Below are positions 8,262 through 16,972 of a stretch of DNA of 64,000 bases, in pieces. Both the position numbers and the translations under genes were made by a program. The notes below the pieces were generated by a model. It was not told the DNA's origin and did no database searches. It saw nothing but the letters and a program-made list of their open reading frames with translations. Positions within the stretch are counted from its first letter, which is position 1; every line of letters starts with the position of its first letter. Origin of the DNA: Chitinivibrionales bacterium (lineage in GTDB: Bacteria; Fibrobacterota; Chitinivibrionia; Chitinivibrionales; FEN-1185); contig DATJAL010000061.1 in assembly GCA_035516255.1 (NCBI GenBank), positions 1 to 64,000 on the forward strand. The letters run 5' to 3'.

Positions 8262-8398
8262 ACATGACCTCGCCCCGGCCCTTCGGGCCACCCCTCTCCG
8301 AATCGAAGAGGGAAAATGGTTTGTGTTTTTCATTTTCCCCAGGGCGTTGCCCCGGGCTACAGATATTTCGCCCCTGCGGGGCTCAGGAAACCCAACCA
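8262..8398 (+). repeat. Composite palindromic intergenic repeats
   Basis: Two units are seen. The first, GGCCCTTCGGGCC with CCTCTCCGAATCGAAGAGG, is related to 4425-4500. The second, from about 8337, holds CCCAGGGCGTTGCCCCGGG and GCCCCTGCGGGGC, both short hairpins. The second unit looks like a palindromic repeat type widespread in environmental bacteria. No function is assigned. Confidence 0.5.
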
Positions 8399-8447
8399 AA
8401 ACATTTTCCAATCAATCAATTGGTAAGTTTCCATTTCTCAAAAACAG

Positions 8448-8570
8448 TCGCTTCAAGGGTGCGCCCAGCAGTAGGTTAGGGCTTGCAACGGGTGGTTCCC
8501 AGCTGCACCCAGGAGAGGGGAGTGCCGGGGAGGCCGAGGCCGGGGGAGATACTTCTCCCCCGTATTTCTT
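8448..8570 (+). repeat. Family A structured repeat, copy A2 (short form)
   Basis: GGGTGCGCCC (8457-8466) pairs with AGCTGCACCC (8501-8510), and the terminal hairpin CGGGGGAGATACTTCTCCCCC lies at 8541-8561. The middle helix is much shorter than in A1. The gap continues to hppA at 8700 with nothing further recognised except AT-rich DNA. Confidence 0.65.
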
Positions 8571-8699
8571 ATTCATCTTCAAGCATTCTTCATAACTTTT
8601 TCCCCCACCAGAAACCTTTTTTTCATGCCATCTTTTATTTATTTTGTTAGGCCGCCACTGTTTTGTTTTTATCATACATTTTAACCGAGGAGCAGGAGT

Positions 8700-10760
8700 A
8701 TGCATTACATCACCTGGTGTGCCCTTGGGGCAGGAGTTCTGGGAGTTCTTTATTCGCTTGTCACCGCGGGCTGGATCATGAAGCAGCCGAGCGGCTCCGA
8801 CCGCATGAAGCAGATTTCCGAAGCGGTCCGCGAGGGCGCCACCGCGTTTCTCAACCGGGAATACCGCACCGTTGCCATGGTTGCCGTGGTCATTGTCGTC
8901 TTGTTGGGTATCATGGGTTGGAAAACAGGAAGCGGCGTCTGGATCGCCATCGGCTTTCTCATCGGCACGGTCGGCTCCGCGCTGGCCGGATATATCGGCA
9001 TGATGGTGACCGTGCGCTCCAATGTGCGCACGGCCGAGGCCGCGAAGAACGGGCTGCAGAAGGCATTGTCCCTGGCTTTCAAGGGCGGGTCAGTGACGGG
9101 CCTTATGGTTGTCGGCCTCGGCCTTCTCGGCGTGACCGGCTTCTACATGGTGGCGAAACATTACGCGCCCGAATCCGCGTTTCATGCACTGGTCGGTCTC
9201 GGGTTCGGCTGCTCGCTTATGAGCGTGTTTGCGCGCATCGCGGGCGGCATTTACACCAAGGCCGCCGACGTGGGCGCCGATCTGGTAGGAAAAGTTGAAG
9301 CAGGAATACCCGAAGACGATCCGCGCAACCCGGCCGTGATCGCCGATAACGTGGGCGACAACGTGGGCGACTGCGCCGGAATGGCGGCCGACCTGTATGA
9401 AACCTATACGGTGACGATCGTCGCCGCTATCCTTCTTGCCAAGACGGTGTTCGGCGCGCAGAGCATGTGGGTGGAATTCCCTCTTCTCATAGGCGCCATT
9501 TCCATCGTTGCGTCGATCATCGGAACGTACTTTGTCAAGATGGGGAAGACGCAGTACATCATGGGAGCATTGTACAAGGGGCTCGCGGTCTCCGGTGTGC
9601 TTGCCGCGATCGCATTCTATTTCGTCTCCGTCCTTTTCATCAAGCAGCTCCCCGCGGGTGAGCAGGTTTTTTCGGCCCTGAATGTGTTCCTCATGGCTGT
9701 CATCGGCTTGGCGCTTACCGGCCTCATCGTCATGATCACGGAATATTTCACTTCGACGAGTTTCGGGCCGGTCAGGCATATTGCCAGCGCGAGCCAGACA
9801 GGCCACGCGACAAACATCATTGCCGGTCTTGCAGTGTCGATGAAGTCAACGGCGCTCCCGGCGCTCGTGATAAGCGCCTCGATCCTGGGCGCGTTCTGGC
9901 TCGGCCACGGTTTCCAGAACGCCGCGGCGGGTCTCTTTGCAATCGCCCTTTCCGCAGTCGCCATGCTTTCCATGACCGGTATCGTGGTGGCCATCGACTC
10001 CTACGGCCCGATCACCGACAATGCGGGCGGCATCGCCGAGATGGCCGAGTTGCCCGAGGCGGTACGCAACATCACCGACCCCCTCGACGCCGTGGGCAAC
10101 ACCACAAAGGCCGTCACAAAGGGGTATGCCATCGGCTCGGCGGCGCTTGCAGCGCTCGTGCTGTTCGCCGAGTTTTCCCGGTCGTTCGGTACCGCGATCT
10201 CGTTCGATCTCTCCGATCCGCGGGTGCTGGTCGGTCTCCTTATAGGCGGCTTGTTGCCGTTCTTTTTCGGCTCGCTGCTCATGGAGGCCGTGGGAACCGC
10301 CGCAGGCGGCGTTGTCGAGGAAGTCAGGCGCCAGTTCAAGGCGTTTCCCGGCATCATGGCGGGAACGCAGAAACCGCAATATGGAACCTGCGTTGACATC
10401 GTGACAAAAGGCGCGATCAAGCAGATGATGCTTCCCGCTCTTCTTCCCGTCGCGGTGCCCATTGCCGTCGGACTCATCCCGGGCCTGGGCAAAGAGGCGC
10501 TCGGCGGCGTGCTCATCGGCGCGATCGTGACCGGACTGTTCCTGGCCATCGCCATGACCAGCGGCGGCGGCGCATGGGACAATGCCAAGAAGTTCATCGA
10601 GAACGGCGCGTACGGCGGCAAGAAGTCAGACGCGCACAAGGCAGCGGTCACGGGCGACACCGTGGGCGACCCGTACAAAGACACGGCGGGCCCCGCCATC
10701 AACCCCATGATCAAGGTGGTGAACATCGTGGCGCTGCTCATTGTGCCGCTTATCAAGTAG
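8700..10760 (+). CDS. hppA: Membrane-bound proton-translocating pyrophosphatase, K+-independent type
   Basis: This integral membrane enzyme hydrolyses pyrophosphate and pumps ions across the inner membrane. The 686-residue length and about sixteen hydrophobic segments fit the family. The substrate-binding block [18 protein letters not shown] followed by [19 protein letters not shown] is intact. In the diagnostic loop it reads [16 protein letters not shown]: Lys470 replaces the Ala found in K+-dependent enzymes, a change known to remove K+ dependence, and K+-independent members are H+ pumps. GAGGAGCAGGAGT precedes the ATG. A strong hairpin terminator follows at 10798, so the gene appears to be monocistronic. 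Confidence 0.96.
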   Translation: MHYITWCALGAGVLGVLYSLVTAGWIMKQPSGSDRMKQISEAVREGATAFLNREYRTVAMVAVVIVVLLGIMGWKTGSGVWIAIGFLIGTVGSALAGYIGMMVTVRSNVRTAEAAKNGLQKALSLAFKGGSVTGLMVVGLGLLGVTGFYMVAKHYAPESAFHALVGLGFGCSLMSVFARIAGGIYTKAADVGADLVGKVEAGIPEDDPRNPAVIADNVGDNVGDCAGMAADLYETYTVTIVAAILLAKTVFGAQSMWVEFPLLIGAISIVASIIGTYFVKMGKTQYIMGALYKGLAVSGVLAAIAFYFVSVLFIKQLPAGEQVFSALNVFLMAVIGLALTGLIVMITEYFTSTSFGPVRHIASASQTGHATNIIAGLAVSMKSTALPALVISASILGAFWLGHGFQNAAAGLFAIALSAVAMLSMTGIVVAIDSYGPITDNAGGIAEMAELPEAVRNITDPLDAVGNTTKAVTKGYAIGSAALAALVLFAEFSRSFGTAISFDLSDPRVLVGLLIGGLLPFFFGSLLMEAVGTAAGGVVEEVRRQFKAFPGIMAGTQKPQYGTCVDIVTKGAIKQMMLPALLPVAVPIAVGLIPGLGKEALGGVLIGAIVTGLFLAIAMTSGGGAWDNAKKFIENGAYGGKKSDAHKAAVTGDTVGDPYKDTAGPAINPMIKVVNIVALLIVPLIK

Positions 10761-10797
10761 GCCCTTTTTATTTGCAGTATAGTTTTTGATGAAGGAC

Positions 10798-10834
10798 AGG
10801 CGGGGTGACAGTGTAAGTTTCCCCGCCTTTTTTA
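10798..10834 (+). terminator. Rho-independent terminator of hppA
   Basis: AGGCGGGG (10798-10805) pairs with CCCCGCCT (10821-10828), followed by TTTTTTA. It lies 38 bases after the hppA stop. Confidence 0.85.
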
Positions 10835-10854
10835 TTGCTCTCAGGAAAGGTAAA

Positions 10855-10945
10855 ATTCCCCGCAGCTCTGCTGCGGTTCTAAATTATTCTTAAATTTCTT
10901 GGCACCTTGAAGCTCTGCTTCGAGGTAGTTCATTTCGTCCACCTA
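10855..10945 (+). repeat. Tandem small-hairpin intergenic repeat
   Basis: CCGCAGCTCTGCTGCGG and then CCTTGAAGCTCTGCTTCGAGG form two adjacent hairpins that share the loop sequence TCT and are followed by TAGTTCATT. This style of palindromic repeat occurs in many environmental genomes; only one copy is seen here. Confidence 0.45.
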
Positions 10946-11029
10946 GTTGAGGCGCTTTCTTTTCCCTGATTTTCTTAGTATATTTTTCTTATCCAACGAT
11001 CATTCAAGAGTATTCATTTTATTTTTTTT

Positions 11030-11506
11030 ATGAAAACTACCTATCGTTTTTCGATCATCATCCTCCTGTCACACTTTTATTTTATTTCCGCCTCTCCCGG
11101 CGATTCGATTCTCGGCAAATGGCAGAATCCCGAGGGCACGGCGTGTTTTGATTTCTACAAGGCCGGCAACGAATACCGCGCCAGGCAGCTCGGGCTTTCG
11201 CATCCCGATTTGATCGACACGCTCAATCCAGTGGATTCCCTCAAGTCAAGAAAAATGTACGGCGCGACCGTGCTGTCCGGGCTTGTGTTTAATGCAAAAA
11301 AGAACCGGTGGGAAAAAGGGACGGTGTATGATTGCGAAAACGGAAAGACCTACTCATGCCTTTGTACGATCACCGATAACGGGCAAAAACTGCGCATGCG
11401 GGGCTATCTGGGGATAAGCGTTTTGGGAATTACAAAAAACTGGGTGAGGCCCACGGTCGAGACCCGGCGAAAGATCGAGCGGATCGAGGCCGTGGCGAGA
11501 AAATAA
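11030..11506 (+). CDS. DUF2147 family secreted protein
   Basis: The 158-residue protein has a signal peptide (cleavage near ISA-SPG), then GKWQNPEGTACFDFYKAGNE, and later WEKGTVYDCENGKTYSC and LRMRGYLGISVLGITKNWVR. This pattern (W..G.iYdp.nGktY ... RGylG...lG.tq.W.R) is the DUF2147 fold, a small lipocalin-like beta-barrel exported to the periplasm with unknown ligand. No Shine-Dalgarno sequence is obvious before the ATG. Two lipoprotein genes follow with short gaps (29 and 16 bases), so the three probably form one transcription unit. Confidence 0.85.
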   Translation: MKTTYRFSIIILLSHFYFISASPGDSILGKWQNPEGTACFDFYKAGNEYRARQLGLSHPDLIDTLNPVDSLKSRKMYGATVLSGLVFNAKKNRWEKGTVYDCENGKTYSCLCTITDNGQKLRMRGYLGISVLGITKNWVRPTVETRRKIERIEAVARK

Positions 11507-11535
11507 CATTGAACGATATAGCAAGCAGGTGTTCC

Positions 11536-11919
11536 ATGAGAGTTCTCCAATTTCTTTTCGTTCTGTTTCTTCTTTCGATGGCCGGTTGCGTCAAGACGAC
11601 CCAAAAGACCAAACTCATGGTCGTGACCACCTACCAGTACAATGACGTGTGGATCCTGGACTGCCTCTCAAAGCCCGAGGCGGACAGCATCATCAAGGTC
11701 GTTTCGGCCCAGACCGCGCAGCCGGTCCTCAAGATTTCCTATTCCGCAAGGGACCTCATGAAATTAAACAAAGACAGGAACTACAAGCTGTCCTGCAACC
11801 GCCTTGACGTCCTGACCGCGGAGCAGCGCGTGCCCCAGGCTGCATCGGGCACGGCCTATGAGGTGGAAAAGGCCAACGGGGTATGGGTGGTCAAGGGGAC
11901 GTACAAATGGTCGCGGTAA
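11536..11919 (+). CDS. Small hypothetical lipoprotein
   Basis: The chosen ATG gives MRVLQFLFVLFLLSMAGC, a good lipoprotein signal with Cys18; an upstream in-frame ATG at 11509 adds nine polar residues and would spoil the signal. The mature 110 residues contain KLMVVTTYQYNDVWILDCLS and end GVWVVKGTYKWSR. No family was recognised. It lies between the DUF2147 gene and another lipoprotein gene in the same orientation. Confidence 0.75.
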   Translation: MRVLQFLFVLFLLSMAGCVKTTQKTKLMVVTTYQYNDVWILDCLSKPEADSIIKVVSAQTAQPVLKISYSARDLMKLNKDRNYKLSCNRLDVLTAEQRVPQAASGTAYEVEKANGVWVVKGTYKWSR

Positions 11920-11935
11920 GAACCTGGAATCAAGC

Positions 11936-12502
11936 ATGAAAAAACTGGCCTTGCTGTCGGCCGCCGTTCTCCTCATCTCGTGCGCCAACACGTATTTCTG
12001 CAATTTCACCCTGCTCGACGTGCAGCGTCCCGCGGGTGCGGCCGAGAAGTGCGGTCCCGTTGCGATCGCCAGGGACCCCGATACGATGTCCATAAAGTAC
12101 CGGTTCAGCGACAGCCTTTTCGACGCCGTGTTCTTCATCACCGAATACCAGTTTGAGTTCAACTTGAAAAATAAGACGGGGAAACCCGTTTCCATTCTCT
12201 GGGAGAAATCCGCGTATGTCAATCCCCGCGGCGAGCGCAAGCGGGTGATCCACCGCGGCGTCAGCTATGCGCAGAAGTCGGTGCAGCAGCAGCCGACCGT
12301 TGTCGCCAAGGGAGAGACGGTTTCGGAAATCATGCTGCCGTCCGAACATATCAACGTGTACCTGTACGGCAGCGGCGGCTGGTCGCTGTACCCGCTGTTC
12401 TCACAGGGCGACGTGGGGAAAAACGTGAGCGTCGTGCTGGCGTTCCAGATCGGCGGCGTCGTAAGCGAGTATGTGTTCACAATGAAGATAAACGCCATAT
12501 AG
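11936..12502 (+). CDS. Hypothetical lipoprotein
   Basis: The 188-residue product starts MKKLALLSAAVLLISCANTY with lipobox LISC (Cys16). I took this ATG because the longer frame from 11858 lies inside the preceding gene and masks the signal sequence. The body looks like a beta-sandwich (YQFEFNLKNKTGKPVSILWE; VVLAFQIGGVVSEYVFTMKI), reminiscent of periplasmic Ig-like proteins, but no family is certain. It is the third gene of the DUF2147 cluster; no terminator is obvious before the convergent GH30 gene. Confidence 0.75.
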   Translation: MKKLALLSAAVLLISCANTYFCNFTLLDVQRPAGAAEKCGPVAIARDPDTMSIKYRFSDSLFDAVFFITEYQFEFNLKNKTGKPVSILWEKSAYVNPRGERKRVIHRGVSYAQKSVQQQPTVVAKGETVSEIMLPSEHINVYLYGSGGWSLYPLFSQGDVGKNVSVVLAFQIGGVVSEYVFTMKINAI

Positions 12503-12684
12503 TCATTTTGCCGGATAACCAGGATCGATTAAAATCGCGGCTTATCATTTCACTGGTATTTTTCCCTTTCCTTGTTTTCCCCTCATTTGCCAAGGTCACG
12601 ATTGCGGCGGTGCTTCGAAGGGCGCTTAAAAAAATCTGCTGTTGCGGGATTGTCCGGGGCGATAACAATTGACAAGAGAGAGAA

Positions 12685-14385
12685 TCAATTCCCTATTATC
12701 CAGTGGAACGGCTGGAGCGAACACTTCCCGCACGTGATCTTTACCATATATATCCCCGTGCCGAGTCCTCGCGTGTTGAGCGCCGCCCGGTCGCCTGAAA
12801 CAATTTTTTTAATCAGCGCCCGTCCGCTCATGGCAAACAGCTCGACCGCATAGGTGTTTACAGAAGGAAATTTTAGGGAAATCCCGTCAGCCGACTGCCG
12901 CGCCCAAACGCGGCGGCCGAACGCCGCGGCCTGCGCCATCCTTTCCGAAATGGAAACAGTCGGCGCCCATTTGAACGTGAAGCTTGCCTTTGAGGGCACG
13001 AGGTAGGAAAACGACTGGCCGCCCCACACCACCCTGACGGTCTTGTCGGCAAGCGTGTCGTTGAACACGAGCAGCGCGATGGACTGGTCCGGGTTTACAA
13101 AGGCAACATTGAGGAGCTGGTTGTCGTAGGTTGACTGTATGCGGTACGCGCCGTTGGAGACGAACTTGGTGATGTGGCCGATGTCGTAGTAGTCGATGCG
13201 AAAGTCAAACGTGCCCTGTTTTGACGCGTCGTAGCGCCACACGCGCACCAGGCCCCGGCAGTCGCTGCAGCCGCCCACATGCGGCCCGTTCTGCTCGTCG
13301 GCGGCGATGGGCCATTTGACAAATGATCTTGAGAAATCGCGGATCACGGCGACCATTTTCCGCATGTCGGCCTCCTGCTGGGGCCGGCCGTCGGTGAACC
13401 CCGACCATTCGGTGAAGTAAACGTTATAGCCCTGGTCAAAAACTGTTGTCTGAAGCGAAGGGTCGCCGCCGTACCCATGAAACGCCACACCGCCGATGAT
13501 GGGACTGTACTGGATCGCCGGGTCGTTCAAAAACGGCTGAACCAGGCTGAAGTGGTCCCAGTTGAAATCCAGAAGCAGGATCTTGGTGGTCAGCTTTGCG
13601 GCCGCGAACGCGGGCAGCCAGTAACTCGTGAGCATGGTGTGCATGGCGTCGCTGCCCATTATCGAAACCGACGGATAGTCGATGCTGTCGCAGCAGGACG
13701 GTTCATTGTTGAGCGTCACGTAATTAATGTGCACGCCCTCCGCATCGTATGCCTGGATGGTCTTGAGGTAATAGTTTACATGGTGCGGATAGCACGCGGG
13801 GAGGATCTCGCCCCCAACGAGGCTGTTGTTCGATTTCATCCATGCCGGCGGGCTCCAGGCGTTCATCTGCAGGGTGAGCGCGGGGTTAAGCGCCCGCGCC
13901 CTCTTGGTCAGGGGGAGCACGTCCCGCCGGTCGTGGTTGATGCTGAAATTGGGCAGCATTGAGTCGTATTTGTCGGCCGCGCTGTCGTCGTAGGTATACC
14001 GCTCGAGCGTGAGGTCGGACGAGCCCATGGGGTTGCGCAGGTAGCTCACCCCGATCCCCTTGACCGGGTCGAAGAGGGCGGTCATGAGGCTGTCGCGGAG
14101 TTCCGGTTTGACAACACTGTCCACCAGCCAGGCTGCGCCGTCGGTGAACGATGCGCCCGCGCCTTCCCATTGCTGGTATTTTATTTTCTCGTTCACCGAG
14201 AGGACCATGTCGGCGTGCTGCGTGTCCTGGCCGAACACGGCCGAATCGCAGGGTTCGAGCCCGCGCGCGACCCACGTCGACGTGGTCGTGGTGATCCAGG
14301 CCTTCACGGTTTCACCCGCGGCGAAACTCGGCGATGAATGCAAGGTCAGGATGATCAGCGTAAAAAACAGTATTAAACGTTGCAT
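12685..14385 (-). CDS. Secreted glycoside hydrolase family 30 protein with C-terminal sorting-like tail
   Basis: GH30 enzymes cleave beta-glycosidic bonds with retention (glucosylceramidase, beta-1,6-glucanase, glucuronoxylanase). The 566-residue protein has a signal peptide to about residue 23, then a TIM barrel with WEGAGASFTDGAAW. The likely acid/base is Glu228 in TLNNEPSC and the nucleophile Glu326 in VYFTEWSG. A beta-sandwich side domain follows to about residue 485. The final 80 residues (VELFAMSGRALIKKIV ... LGTGIYMVKI) look like a type IX-style sorting or carrier tail. Next to two laminarinase-like GH16 genes, a beta-1,6-glucanase role on mixed beta-1,3/1,6-glucan is likely, but the subfamily was not determined. 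Confidence 0.88.
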   Translation of the reverse strand: MQRLILFFTLIILTLHSSPSFAAGETVKAWITTTTSTWVARGLEPCDSAVFGQDTQHADMVLSVNEKIKYQQWEGAGASFTDGAAWLVDSVVKPELRDSLMTALFDPVKGIGVSYLRNPMGSSDLTLERYTYDDSAADKYDSMLPNFSINHDRRDVLPLTKRARALNPALTLQMNAWSPPAWMKSNNSLVGGEILPACYPHHVNYYLKTIQAYDAEGVHINYVTLNNEPSCCDSIDYPSVSIMGSDAMHTMLTSYWLPAFAAAKLTTKILLLDFNWDHFSLVQPFLNDPAIQYSPIIGGVAFHGYGGDPSLQTTVFDQGYNVYFTEWSGFTDGRPQQEADMRKMVAVIRDFSRSFVKWPIAADEQNGPHVGGCSDCRGLVRVWRYDASKQGTFDFRIDYYDIGHITKFVSNGAYRIQSTYDNQLLNVAFVNPDQSIALLVFNDTLADKTVRVVWGGQSFSYLVPSKASFTFKWAPTVSISERMAQAAAFGRRVWARQSADGISLKFPSVNTYAVELFAMSGRALIKKIVSGDRAALNTRGLGTGIYMVKITCGKCSLQPFHWIIGN

Positions 14386-14490
14386 ACCGCGAGGCCCCGG
14401 TAATTTCCATGAAATAGTGGTTTCGGCAAAGTAATGAAAATAGTGTTGGGAGAACGCAAAGCGGTAGCGTGATCTGTCATGCGCAGGGTG

Positions 14491-15546
14491 TCATCTGTCC
14501 CAAATGATTCTGGTCTGAAAGACATCTTTTACTCCTGATATCCGGAGCAGGTATGTTCCTTTGGCAAGCGAGCAAAGCGGCAGCGTGCAGAAATTGCCGG
14601 TGCAGTTGGCGACGACCGAGACGCGGCCGTCCAGCCCGTAAAGGCTGGCCGTACGGCGGTCAGGGGAGGGCATGGTGACCATGAGCGAGTGAGTAAGCCG
14701 CTGTACCGAATAGCCGGGGCGCGGCGCAGCGGTTTTTTTATCGCGGGCGGAGGCACCATTCGACCATTGGTACACCTTGACGTAATCAATCACCATCTGC
14801 TGGGGAAAAATGTTGTTGTCGATGGCGCCGCCCCAGTCGCCGCCGAGTGCGATGTTGAGGATGAAATAGAACCGCCGGTCGAACGGCCACGATTCCCAGC
14901 CGGAGTGCTCGTTGACATAGGTGAAATAGCACAGGGTGTCGAGGTAGCCGCGGATGGTGTCGGGCGTCCACTCCATGGCGTACACGTGGAACGCGGTCGC
15001 GAAGTCGTCGGCGCGCGTGGTGTCGGTCTTGGCCGTGCCGGCGCGCCAGTTGTACGTGAGGCTGTGCGCGGAAAAGTGGATCACGCTGGGGTCGTTGCCC
15101 ACGTGTTCCATTATGTCAATTTCGCCGCTTTGGGGCCAGCCGCCGTAGGCATTGTCGGTGGGCATCATCCAGATGGCGGGCCAGGTGCCGCCGCCGTAGG
15201 GCAGCTTCGCGCGCACCTCGAAGCGGCCGTACAGCCAGTCGCCCTTGTTCATGGTGCGGATGCGCGCCGAGGTGTATTCGTTGTTCTGCCAGAAGTCCTG
15301 CCGCGCCTCGATGATAAGGGTGCCGTTTTCCACCCTGCAGTTTTCCGGCCGGTTTGCGGTGTAGTATTCCGCCTCGTTGTTGCCCCAGCCGCCGGCGCCC
15401 ACCTGATAGCTCCATTTTGTCGAATCCGGAAGGCCGGAATAGGTGTCGAAGCTGTCGGCCCACACGAGCTTCCAGCCCTGGGCGCAAAGGGAAAGGGGGA
15501 GCATGAAAATAAAAGCGGCAAAACGGGAAATCGCCACGGCATCCAT
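14491..15546 (-). CDS. Secreted GH16 beta-glucanase (laminarinase-like) with sorting-like tail
   Basis: GH16 enzymes hydrolyse beta-1,3 or beta-1,3/1,4 glucans. From the ATG at 15546 the product has 351 residues with signal peptide MDAVAISRFAAFIFMLPLSL and mature start near AQGWKL. The catalytic signature is GEIDIMEHVG, with Glu142 as nucleophile, Asp144 as helper and Glu147 as acid/base. The bulged active-site form EIDIME is usual for laminarinases. The last 75 residues (TASLYGLDGRVSVVANC ... LAKGTYLLRI) form the tail shared with neighbouring secreted proteins. The longer frame to 15798 overlaps the upstream gene and is not used, although AAAGGA directly abuts this ATG, closer than ideal. 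Confidence 0.92.
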   Translation of the reverse strand: MDAVAISRFAAFIFMLPLSLCAQGWKLVWADSFDTYSGLPDSTKWSYQVGAGGWGNNEAEYYTANRPENCRVENGTLIIEARQDFWQNNEYTSARIRTMNKGDWLYGRFEVRAKLPYGGGTWPAIWMMPTDNAYGGWPQSGEIDIMEHVGNDPSVIHFSAHSLTYNWRAGTAKTDTTRADDFATAFHVYAMEWTPDTIRGYLDTLCYFTYVNEHSGWESWPFDRRFYFILNIALGGDWGGAIDNNIFPQQMVIDYVKVYQWSNGASARDKKTAAPRPGYSVQRLTHSLMVTMPSPDRRTASLYGLDGRVSVVANCTGNFCTLPLCSLAKGTYLLRISGVKDVFQTRIIWDR

Positions 15547-15607
15547 TCCTTTACTGATAAGAATTGGCAGAACGCTTCTGATCGGATGAGGACGGCGTGC
15601 GCGCCGT

Positions 15608-16654
15608 TCACCGCTGGACGACGACGCGTCCGGTGAGCGCGCCGAAGGCGCCGCGGACCGCCGCGCAATAGACGCCCGGGGAGAGCCTGCCCGCGTCGAT
15701 CCTGAATGATGAGGCAGTCCCGCGTGCCGACAGCACCTTCTCGCCCCGCACCGAAACCAGTTCAAAATAATAGGTCTGACGGGAGGGGAGGTCGACAAAA
15801 ACCGAGCCGCCCGACGTTTTCAGGGAGGCGGACGGACGTGCGGGGCTTGCGGCAGCCGGCAACACCGTTCCCACGTTCGGGTCCCATTGGTACACGCGGA
15901 CATAGTCCACGATGAGGCTTTCCGGGAACACGGTGGTATTGTTGATATTGCCGTCGAAGTTGCCGCCAACGGCAAGGTCGAAGATGATGTAATACTGTTT
16001 GTCAATAGGAACGTCGGGATGCTGTGCTTTTACAAGCGTCACGAAATTGACGGTGTCAAAATACCAGCGTATCGAATCGGTGTTCCATTCGATCGCGTAC
16101 GTATGGAAGTTGTCATGCACGTTGCCTGTGGGCATGGTATAGGTGCCGCCCACCTGGGAGTTGTTCGATGCCCAGTGGAAGGTGCCCGAGGTCCAGTTCG
16201 GAAGCCTGCCCTTGCCTTCCATTATGTCAATTTCTCCGCACACCGGCCACCCGCCGCCCACGCCGAGCATCCAGAACGCGGGCCACATGCCCTGGGTGAG
16301 GGGCAGGCGCATGCTCGCTTCGATGCGGCCGTACATGAATGTTTTCTTGTTCGAACTGTTAAATCTGCCGGAGGTGATGGTGCCGTTGTTTCTTGTTTCA
16401 ATAATGAGATGGCCGTTTTTCACGAAAATGTTGGAGCCTGCCTGGTCGTGGCCTGCGGTGTATTGTTCCTGTTCGCCGTTGGGCGGGTTGTTTGTCGGAT
16501 TCACCGTCCAGTTGCTTTCGTTGAGGGCCGTGCTGTCGAACTCATCGGACCAGAATAGTTTCCAACCTCCGGAAAAAGCATTTGATGACAGTAAAAAAAG
16601 GAACACAAATGTGAGTTGGACAAATGTTGTTGTTTTCAGGCGGTGAAGCGCCAT
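15608..16654 (-). CDS. Secreted GH16 beta-glucanase with sorting-like tail
   Basis: The 348-residue protein has a signal peptide to about residue 28 (FVFLFLLSSNAFS), then the jelly-roll catalytic domain with CGEIDIMEGKG (Glu141, Asp143, Glu146). It is clearly homologous to the GH16 gene downstream but not a recent duplicate: loops differ and the region near residues 90-105 is rich in Asn, Ser and Lys. The C-terminal tail YYFELVSVRGEKVLSARG ... LSPGVYCAAV is of the sorting-like type. It is first in the GH16-GH16-GH30 series. A spacing of 61 bases to the next gene suggests co-transcription. Confidence 0.92.
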   Translation of the reverse strand: MALHRLKTTTFVQLTFVFLFLLSSNAFSGGWKLFWSDEFDSTALNESNWTVNPTNNPPNGEQEQYTAGHDQAGSNIFVKNGHLIIETRNNGTITSGRFNSSNKKTFMYGRIEASMRLPLTQGMWPAFWMLGVGGGWPVCGEIDIMEGKGRLPNWTSGTFHWASNNSQVGGTYTMPTGNVHDNFHTYAIEWNTDSIRWYFDTVNFVTLVKAQHPDVPIDKQYYIIFDLAVGGNFDGNINNTTVFPESLIVDYVRVYQWDPNVGTVLPAAASPARPSASLKTSGGSVFVDLPSRQTYYFELVSVRGEKVLSARGTASSFRIDAGRLSPGVYCAAVRGAFGALTGRVVVQR

Positions 16655-16972
16655 TTTGTAAGCCCTCTCTATCCCCCCGGTTGTGTTGAAGCGATTAAAT
16701 TATCTAAAACTTCTTTCTTGCTCATAATATAATGGTGCATGCGGCGTTTTGCTTGGAAAAAAATCTTCTTGTTAAAAATTTTTTATTGGACAGCAGGTTC
16801 GTATAAATAAGCATTTCCTAAAAATCTGCAACTGCAAGGATAAGAATTGCAATGCGGATATTTCAGTCCGTATTTTCAGTTATTTTGCAACTTTTGCTAT
16901 AAATTCATTCATTGCATATGATAGAATAATATATATCGGGTGTGTTATGCTCTTCGCCGTCGGAAGGAACCC
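16655..16972. other. AT-rich divergent intergenic region
   Basis: This 318-base gap separates the start of the GH16 gene (minus) from the start of the amidase gene (plus), so it must carry both promoters. It is far richer in A+T than its surroundings. No operator, riboswitch or repeat was recognised. Confidence 0.6.

Noticed and set aside
14689-15636. 315-codon open frame on the plus strand
   Set aside because: It is antisense to the GH16 gene with intact catalytic motif; composition is that of a shadow frame.
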